Of a stretch of 19,894 nucleotides of DNA, positions 14,722 to 19,894 are shown piece after piece. Both the position numbers and the translations under genes were made by a program. The first letter of the stretch is position 1. Each line of letters begins with the position of its first letter. Source of the stretch: Methanothrix sp. (lineage in GTDB: Archaea; Halobacteriota; Methanosarcinia; Methanotrichales; Methanotrichaceae); the NCBI GenBank assembly GCA_028708055.1, contig JAQVZT010000008.1, positions 1 to 19,894 on the forward strand, given 5' to 3'. The notes under the pieces were generated by a model. It searched no databases. It was not told where the DNA came from and was given only the letters and a program-made list of their open reading frames with translations.

Positions 14722-17421
14722 TTAAAGCTGCACACTACCTCCACTTAGATCAATTAGCTTGAATGTCTCCCAGGTAGATGCAACGTTGCGATTAGCTACG
14801 ACTTCTCTGCCTCCGCCACCCTCTGCACAGACGTACTGGCCATTATAGGCCTGAAGCGCTACATTGCCGCTCCCTAGATCGATGAGTCTGAATGTCTCCC
14901 ATTCACGAACCCAGTCACGGTTAGCTACCAGTGGAAGACCTCCGCCGCCTTCAGCACAGACGTATTGACCGTTACAGGCCTGAAGCGCTACATTGCCGCT
15001 CCCCAGATAGATGAGTTTGAATGTCTCCCAGGTAGATGCAACGTTGCGATTAGCTACGACTTCTCTGCCTCCGCCGCCTTCAGCACAGACGTATTGACCG
15101 TTACAGGCCTGGAGAGCTACGGTCATCGTTGAATTTGTACTAAATGTAACCGTGCTTCCCGCCCAACTACCTCCTGCTGAGTTGCTAGCATAGCACCGGT
15201 AGTAGTATGTCTTCCCTGGTGTCAGTCCGCTAAGATCCCTATAAAACGTCCCCGCAGGCAATGCGCCAAGATTCACATCATTATCCCAGTTCGCCGAGGT
15301 GACATCACCGTCATTGTCTCCCCAGTAGACATGAACCGTGGGATTCTCGCCGCCCGTAGCGGTTACCTCTCCGTTTAACCTGGCAGCGCGGGCTGTGATC
15401 GCAGTTGCCCCGCCAGAATTAGTAACAGTTGGGGCCAAAATGGGATTCGCTATGCCAACCGACGGGTCCCCGTCCAGGCACATGACAAAGAAGTTCATCA
15501 GGATCTCAGCGGAGCTTCCAGGCTGATACACGCCGGTGCTCTTCATGCGGTATAGAGCTTCACCCGCAGGCATCTCCTGCACCAGACGTTTAACGTACTC
15601 ATAGCCCATTCCCGCATTAGAGGAGCTTCCAGCATAGCTGGTCTGCCCGACATAGTACCAGGAAACCCTGGTTGCGCCGGTAGTGGTGATGCCGCCCTTC
15701 TTCAAGATGGCATATTGCAGGTTCGAGGAATCCTCAGGCTGGCCATTTAGGCATGAGCACTGATAGGTATGGGAGGGATGAGCATCGTCCAGGCTCGGAG
15801 CATTGCTGCTCAGCATAAACGAGCTAACGCTGCATGGGCTATAGCTAACATAAGCTCCCTGAGAGTTGCCATGACCCCACCAGCATACAATTCCAAAGTC
15901 GCTATTAGCCCAGCGATTCGGCACTGTGCTTCCGCCGGTCAAAGTCTCTTCGCCGGCAAACGCGGAATTAATAGTGCAAGAGCCATAAGTCCCATGCTGG
16001 TACATCCTCCAGTAAGAATAGCCGCTGGGCGCGAGGTAGGCATTCTTCATGCTCTCGCCCAGATATCCTCCGTCCGTGCTTGAGTCCGAGAAGCTCATGG
16101 GGAGAAGCGCGCTCTTCCGCCAGGAGGTGCTCGATTGCGTCTCGTAGTTTATAACCTTCTGCAGTATGCTGTCTAAAGCGGCATAATTGGCGCCGTAAAC
16201 CGGTATCCTGCCCACATAAACATCAGCAGCCAGATCTACACCGCCGCTCGTCTGATAGTCCGACGATTCTCCATAATAGCCGTTACCATTTATGTCCCAG
16301 TTGCCGGTCAAATCGGCATAAAAGTAATCGGTTGGGCTTTCCCTGTAGCTTGAGGAGCTCAGCCTGGGCCAGCACATCTTCATGGGAATATCGGTCCCAC
16401 CATTTTCATAAGGAGTGGGGTCGCCTATCAAGAGCACATACTTAATGCCCTTGGAAAGATAGTTATCCTTCAGCCACTGCCTTATCTTCTCCGCCCTATG
16501 ATTGGGAGCCTGACCAGTCAGGCCATCGTAATCACTCTCCGTGACTACCTGCACACTGTATCCAAGAACCTGCTTGTGAGCTACAAATGTGTTCAGCTTA
16601 CTGCTGCCTGTTTTTATGGCATTGGTAGTAACTATGACATAATCGGACACTGCGCTTGATTTCAATTTTGCTTTTTCTCCAGGTCCGTACCATGCGCTAG
16701 CCTCATTGTAGTTGATGAACTTGTCAGGTGCCGCATCATCAAAGACGGTATCCGAAAGGCCCTCCTCTGCGCTGAGAGACAATTCCTTTTCTGCAAAGCT
16801 TATTTCTATGGTAACATTTTCGTGGAAGGTGAGTTTCTTTGTAACCGGATTGTACTGGAAAGGAATGAAATTCACCGGCACAAACATCCACTTCCTCATT
16901 TGGGAATTAGGCAGGAGGTACACATAGTCTTCAGGGTAATCTGCATCAGTTTCATAAGTACCGTTTTTTATTACCGTCTCGGATGGAATTGCAGTTTCAA
17001 TACCGAGAGGATTTTCTGTTGTTATATTATTTGCTGTCTCAATAACCGTGTCATTGGAATTCTGAGGCAACCATTCAGGTGATGGCTTGATATCATAATT
17101 CCCGGTCAAAACCTCGCTCTTTGCCGAGACGATCTTCAATTGAAGACTTGATTCTTCGTAATTCGGGGGTAGTAGGACATCAAATGTCTTCTGAGGCAGC
17201 ATTGGATCTCCGGTTTCGACACGATCTGAGAAACCGTCCATGACTATGACGTCGTAGCCGGAAGCATCTTTTGTAATATTGTAAGCCCCAGCATTGAGAG
17301 TGACGTTTACGCTGCCAGTATCCGCCAGGCCGTTTATGCTGCCCAAGATAGCAATTATACCAAACAGTATAAAAGCAAACAAGATGTTCCTGGGTTTAGA
17401 GATCGTTCGATCACGGTCCAT
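14722..17421 (-). CDS. C25 (gingipain-like) peptidase with propeptide, FN3-like domain and beta-trefoil tail
   Basis: This 899-residue protein has the most complete architecture of the set. A signal peptide covers about residues 11-33 (RNILFAFILFGIIAILGSIN). A propeptide/N-domain (about 36-210) carries 'GDPMLPQKTFDVLLPP', and the C25 domain spans about 255-655. The latter has LLIGDPTPY, the loop YFYADLTGNWDINGNGYYG, VGRIPVYG, the catalytic His517 in WWGHGNSQG and Cys557 (or 555) in QCSCLNGQPED, and LDGDPSVG at its end. An Fn3-like domain (about 662-764; 'GLTPGKTYYYRCYASNSAGG') links to three trefoil repeats (765-899). ATG at 17421 with GAGGATG upstream. The protease is probably secreted as a zymogen. 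DNA of repeats 1 and 3 is nearly identical. Confidence 0.88.
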   Translation of the reverse strand: MDRDRTISKPRNILFAFILFGIIAILGSINGLADTGSVNVTLNAGAYNITKDASGYDVIVMDGFSDRVETGDPMLPQKTFDVLLPPNYEESSLQLKIVSAKSEVLTGNYDIKPSPEWLPQNSNDTVIETANNITTENPLGIETAIPSETVIKNGTYETDADYPEDYVYLLPNSQMRKWMFVPVNFIPFQYNPVTKKLTFHENVTIEISFAEKELSLSAEEGLSDTVFDDAAPDKFINYNEASAWYGPGEKAKLKSSAVSDYVIVTTNAIKTGSSKLNTFVAHKQVLGYSVQVVTESDYDGLTGQAPNHRAEKIRQWLKDNYLSKGIKYVLLIGDPTPYENGGTDIPMKMCWPRLSSSSYRESPTDYFYADLTGNWDINGNGYYGESSDYQTSGGVDLAADVYVGRIPVYGANYAALDSILQKVINYETQSSTSWRKSALLPMSFSDSSTDGGYLGESMKNAYLAPSGYSYWRMYQHGTYGSCTINSAFAGEETLTGGSTVPNRWANSDFGIVCWWGHGNSQGAYVSYSPCSVSSFMLSSNAPSLDDAHPSHTYQCSCLNGQPEDSSNLQYAILKKGGITTTGATRVSWYYVGQTSYAGSSSNAGMGYEYVKRLVQEMPAGEALYRMKSTGVYQPGSSAEILMNFFVMCLDGDPSVGIANPILAPTVTNSGGATAITARAARLNGEVTATGGENPTVHVYWGDNDGDVTSANWDNDVNLGALPAGTFYRDLSGLTPGKTYYYRCYASNSAGGSWAGSTVTFSTNSTMTVALQACNGQYVCAEGGGGREVVANRNVASTWETFKLIYLGSGNVALQACNGQYVCAEGGGGLPLVANRDWVREWETFRLIDLGSGNVALQAYNGQYVCAEGGGGREVVANRNVASTWETFKLIDLSGGSVQL

Positions 17422-17468
17422 TAAGTATCATCCTCTATGCATTTGATCATCATTGTTGCGCGCCATTA

Positions 17469-17487
17469 CTATATAAATTTTTTGTAG
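17469..17487 (-). promoter_or_regulatory. BRE/TATA promoter of the 899-residue C25 gene
   Basis: The minus strand reads CTACAAAAAATTTATATAG, ending about 48 nt before the ATG at 17421. The start of transcription would fall near 17445, leaving a short leader with the GAGGATG site. Confidence 0.55.
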
Positions 17488-17566
17488 AACATTGACGGTC
17501 GCACAATCGTGAAATTGTGCATAACATAATATGAATATTAATAATAGTTGTATCATAACCACCCAT

Positions 17567-17580
17567 CAAAAGTATATAAG
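17567..17580 (+). promoter_or_regulatory. BRE/TATA promoter of the truncated nucleotidyltransferase
   Basis: The plus strand reads CAAAAGTATATAAG, very close to the minus-strand promoters of the exported enzymes. It faces right, about 75 nt before ATG 17653, and forms a divergent pair with the promoter at 17469-17487. Confidence 0.5.
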
Positions 17581-17652
17581 AGTTCGACCTCAGAAGATCC
17601 TGGAATATCATCGAGAGATGAGAATTCTATCATGCGAAGGGATAGAAGGAAT

Positions 17653-17952
17653 ATGTTGGTAAGGCAAGAGGTTATGCCTGCCGCTGGTGGAGAGACGCGA
17701 ATGGACCTCTTCACAAATGCGATTCCAAAGGAGCTTCTACCTGTGAGAGAGAAGGCTGAGATTGGACATGTGGTAGATGCCATGAAGCTAGCGGAAGTTG
17801 AAGAAATTGCAGTAGCCGTAAATTCTCACAAGCATGATATTTCAGATTACCTCGGCTCAGGAAAACGTTTTGGTTTAAAGTTTACCTGCACTGCCCAGGA
17901 CGAGCTCGAAAAGGTCCTAAGCAGGCTCAAGCTATCGGAATACATAATTTGA
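17653..17952 (+). pseudogene. Truncated sugar-phosphate nucleotidyltransferase (N-terminal part only)
   Basis: ATG 17653 has AGAAGG upstream and gives 99 residues: MLVRQEVMPAAGGETRMDLF, then TNAIPKELLPV, EIGHVVDAMKLAEVEEIAV and HDISDYLGSGKRFGL. This is the N-terminal third of GalU/RmlA-like enzymes, which make UDP- or dTDP-sugars. Intact members read 'PAAG.GTR..P.T...PKELLPV' and run to about 240-390 residues. Here the nucleotide loop is altered (GGETRMD instead of G.GTRLLP), and the frame ends after 'DELEKVLSRLKLSEYII' without the metal-binding Asp region or C-terminus. It is almost certainly inactive, although the promoter and ribosome site look intact. Confidence 0.7.
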
Positions 17953-18060
17953 ACATGAGAGGATTTCTTGAATCCGCATCCTATCAACCGCTTATGATAG
18001 CGAAAATGTTCATTTAGATGAATGAGTTCTTCATAGTAATGACCATTTTTCTTGCAAGAG

Positions 18061-18125
18061 ATCAAGCTGCGCGAGGCCACCCCACTTCAAAGGATGGGGA
18101 ATTCGTGACGCTCCGCACTCCCATT
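18061..18125 (-). repeat. Right copy of the 65-bp inverted pair; IS200/IS605-type end
   Basis: Read on the minus strand it matches 243-307 with 7 mismatches in 65 bp. Three of the changes fall in the hairpin (CCCCATCCTTTGAAGTGGGG), leaving a weaker stem of about 5 bp. It sits 40 bp past the stop of endonuclease Q. No transposase frame accompanies it. It may be a decayed copy of the same element end. Confidence 0.55.
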
Positions 18126-18164
18126 ATATTGATGCAGAAGAGCTAAATTGCAGCTGATAGCCCT

Positions 18165-19373
18165 TTAAAAGTCGAAGAGCGACCTCTGGCCACCCTTTTG
18201 CCTATCCTCCCGAAGCGGCTCTGCGAGGCCGACCATACCGTACCTGCCCCCACCCCCTGGCTGCACCTTTACCCGGCCCTCACGAAAGCTCCGGATGGCT
18301 TCGATGATCCTCGGCTCTGCGGATAGCTGGTCAAGATCGGCCTGCATCAAGACCTCTATCTCCGTCCGGGACTGAGTGAGCGCATTCCAGCTCTTTTGCA
18401 CGCCGACGGTCGTGACACTTCTATGGCCCAGGGCCAGAGCAATAATCTCAGCCAGGGGAATAATATGCAGATAAGGCGGCCGGTGCGCAGGATGCACGGG
18501 CTTTTCGTAATCGGCCAGGAGATTCACCCTGTCTGCCACGCCCAGCTTGATCCGGCCCCCGCAGTCAGGACAGCGACCCATCAGCTCATCCTTTTGAGCC
18601 AGAGAGTACTGCTGATAGCAGCGCGTGCATGCCGTTCGGTTGTACTTTCCTTCCTCCGGGAACAGGCCCACATTCTTCATGGGACGCCGTCCACCTTCAC
18701 GCTTTATTGCCAGGATGAGATCCTGATAGCTGAAAGAGGCTAGCTCCATCTGATTGAATTCCCGGGCCAGCTTATTGGAGCGGGGCGAATGAGCATCGGA
18801 GTTGGAGAGAAAGGTGCGGGTGGATAGATCGGCAATCCGGTCTGCATAATCCGTGTCCGCGGACAGTCCAAGTTCTATGAACCTGATATCCTGCGCCTTT
18901 TCCTGGTAGCATTCCTCTAATGAGCGGAAGTAAGCATAAAGGCCCGTCCAGGGTGTGAACGCATGGGCAGGACCCATCAAACCGCCCGCCTCGATAACGT
19001 GATCTGCAATCTCAGAGCCTTTCAAAGAGAGCCGGGGCCTGCCGTCGCTCGACATGTTTCCGGAGCTCGATGCAAAGGACTCCCGCAGCTCCTCGGCCTT
19101 GGAAGTATCCGGCAGGAAGATGAGATGATGAACGCGACTGCTATCCTCCACCTCCACGCTGAGGACAAAATAGGTATCGTCCAGGAGAAAGAGGCCATCC
19201 TCCTCGGAAAGCTCCTTTATGGCATCCAGCCAAAGAGGATGCAGACAGTCGCCTGTGGCCATAATCTTCACACCCTTGCGCGCCGCCTCTCTGGCGATCT
19301 CCGGCAGTTGCATATCAACAGAGACCGCCATCGAGTACCTGGAATGGATATGAAGATCAAGGTTTGCGAGCAT
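18165..19373 (-). CDS. endoQ: Endonuclease Q, PHP-domain DNA repair nuclease with C-terminal PCNA-binding motif
   Basis: Start ATG 19373 gives 402 residues opening MLANLDLHIHSRYS; the longer frame to 19463 would overlap the divergent larB start and adds no conserved sequence. The PHP metal site is visible: His8 and His10 (DLHIHS), GDCLHPLW (41-48), HHLIF (82-86), GPAHAF and SNSDAHS (190-196). A C4 zinc finger (Cys249, 252, 268, 271) follows, then a C-terminal DNA-binding region. Known: this family (TIGR00375-type) nicks DNA 5' to uracil, hypoxanthine, xanthine and abasic sites. The last residues, GGQRSLFDF, fit a PCNA-interacting box (Q..L..F), and Pyrococcus EndoQ is known to use PCNA. GC by eye is clearly higher than in the GT-C genes. 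Confidence 0.85.
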   Translation of the reverse strand: MLANLDLHIHSRYSMAVSVDMQLPEIAREAARKGVKIMATGDCLHPLWLDAIKELSEEDGLFLLDDTYFVLSVEVEDSSRVHHLIFLPDTSKAEELRESFASSSGNMSSDGRPRLSLKGSEIADHVIEAGGLMGPAHAFTPWTGLYAYFRSLEECYQEKAQDIRFIELGLSADTDYADRIADLSTRTFLSNSDAHSPRSNKLAREFNQMELASFSYQDLILAIKREGGRRPMKNVGLFPEEGKYNRTACTRCYQQYSLAQKDELMGRCPDCGGRIKLGVADRVNLLADYEKPVHPAHRPPYLHIIPLAEIIALALGHRSVTTVGVQKSWNALTQSRTEIEVLMQADLDQLSAEPRIIEAIRSFREGRVKVQPGGGGRYGMVGLAEPLREDRQKGGQRSLFDF

Positions 19374-19433
19374 CTCTTTTCGTTCGCCATGCAGGGATAA
19401 ACCCTTTATGCTTGGCGACCTATCAGAAAGCCT

Positions 19434-19894
19434 GTGCAAGAGAATCTGAGAGATCTGCTGCAATCCTTTGCCCGAAGAGAGATAGACGAGGAAGAGGCTT
19501 TGCGGCGCATTAAACGGCAGAGTTTCCTGGCGGTAGGGGATGTGGCAAAGCTGGACATAAGCCGGTCGGATCGAATCGGCATTCCTGAAGCCATTCTTGC
19601 CGAGGGAAAGGATAGCTCAGATCTTGTGGCAATATCCCTGGCTCACCTGTCGGCTACCGGCAGCGTGATCATCACTCGCATCTCGCCTGAGCAGTTGCAG
19701 CTTCTGCAAACCGCAAAATTGCCTGGAGCAAGCAGCCTGGAGCACAACTCAAAGGCCAGGACGGTGGTCATCCGCTCTGCAAAGCGTCAGGCTAAAATGG
19801 GAACGGTGGGCGTCCTGGCAGCAGGCACCGCAGACATTCCGGTCGCAGAGGAAGCGGCAGTGGTGGCCGAAGAGATGGGATGCAATGTCATCTC
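19434..19894 (+). CDS. larB: LarB-like (nickel-pincer cofactor carboxylase, AIR carboxylase-related), 5' part
   Basis: GTG 19434 is the only usual start between the in-frame stop at 19398 and conserved sequence. 153 codons are present and the gene runs off the window. The N-terminal helical part reads NLRDLLQSFARREIDEEEAL, as in LarB/PurE-related proteins. At the window edge MGTVGVLAAGTADIPVAEEA begins the PurE-like domain, with the diagnostic GT(A/S)D.PVAEEAA motif. Known: LarB carboxylates and hydrolyses nicotinic acid adenine dinucleotide as the first step of nickel-pincer nucleotide synthesis; in methanogens its client enzyme is often unknown. The gene is divergent from endonuclease Q with about 60 bp between starts. 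Confidence 0.8.
   Translation, partial: MQENLRDLLQSFARREIDEEEALRRIKRQSFLAVGDVAKLDISRSDRIGIPEAILAEGKDSSDLVAISLAHLSATGSVIITRISPEQLQLLQTAKLPGASSLEHNSKARTVVIRSAKRQAKMGTVGVLAAGTADIPVAEEAAVVAEEMGCNVI

Noticed and set aside
327..17421. Trefoil tail as a type IX secretion signal, as on bacterial gingipains
   Set aside because: The gingipain CTD is a different immunoglobulin-like fold, and no T9SS exists in archaea; the tail also occurs on integral membrane proteins.
17847..18080. Minus-strand 77-codon frame (GHYYEELIHLNEHFRYHKRL)
   Set aside because: It is antisense to the nucleotidyltransferase stub over part of its length, with no family match recognised and no ribosome site.
18396..19400. Plus-strand frames of 115 and 145 codons
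   Set aside because: They are antisense to the well-supported endonuclease Q and typical of high-GC shadow frames.
19374..19463. N-terminal 30-residue extension of endonuclease Q
   Set aside because: It would overlap the start of larB, carries no conserved residues and lies before the family's usual start at the PHP motif.

Overview
The window looks like an accessory island of a methanogenic archaeon, most likely in the Methanosarcinales (Methanothrix or Methanosarcina type). The evidence is archaeal BRE/TATA promoters in front of individual genes, an archaeal-type endonuclease Q with a PCNA-binding tail, a larB gene, gingipain-like C25 proteins, and IS1634-, IS256- and IS200/IS605-type mobile element remnants. 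The taxon is an inference; no marker gene is present.

Layout, left to right. Positions 1-83 hold the 5' end of a transposase running off the edge. Positions 243-307 hold a hairpin repeat that looks like the right end of a TnpB-type IS200/IS605 element. A second copy lies inverted at 18061-18125, so the pair brackets the whole island. Positions 327-6472 form a glycan module on the minus strand: a GT2 polyprenyl-phosphate sugar synthase, a small SMR/ArnE-like flippase and two large GT-C-type membrane proteins. It is interrupted at about 2.8-3.5 kb by transposon wreckage, including a 294-bp MITE-like element inserted in an IS256 transposase relic. Positions 6649-7389 encode a secreted HEAT-repeat protein. 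Positions 7557-17421 encode four large exported proteins, all on the minus strand: three C25 (gingipain-fold) peptidases and one metallophosphoesterase. Positions 17653-17952 hold a truncated sugar nucleotidyltransferase. Positions 18165-19894 hold two housekeeping-type genes with higher GC by eye, endonuclease Q and a divergent partial larB, which mark the edge of the island.

The central feature is shared by six of these genes. Two membrane glycosyltransferase-like proteins, three C25 peptidases and one metallophosphoesterase, which are otherwise unrelated, all end in the same repeat of about 43 residues (NGQYVCAE...VANRN.IG.WETF). The repeat resembles fascin-like beta-trefoil lobes. Copy numbers are always multiples of three (3, 3, 6, 3, 6, 3). 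Both six-copy proteins have their only longer spacer exactly between repeats 3 and 4, as expected for one or two complete trefoils. The domain looks like a common surface-targeting or glycan-binding module. Together with the neighbouring GT2/flippase/GT-C genes, whose layout recalls the bacterial ArnC-ArnE/F-ArnT pathway, this suggests a locus that builds or modifies a cell-surface glycan and equips it with proteases and a phosphoesterase. That functional link is inference.

Several genes show oddities: an apparent ACG start behind a perfect Shine-Dalgarno, a frameshift at an (AT)6 tract between the signal peptide and body of one C25 protease, and highly similar 129-bp DNA repeats that could recombine.
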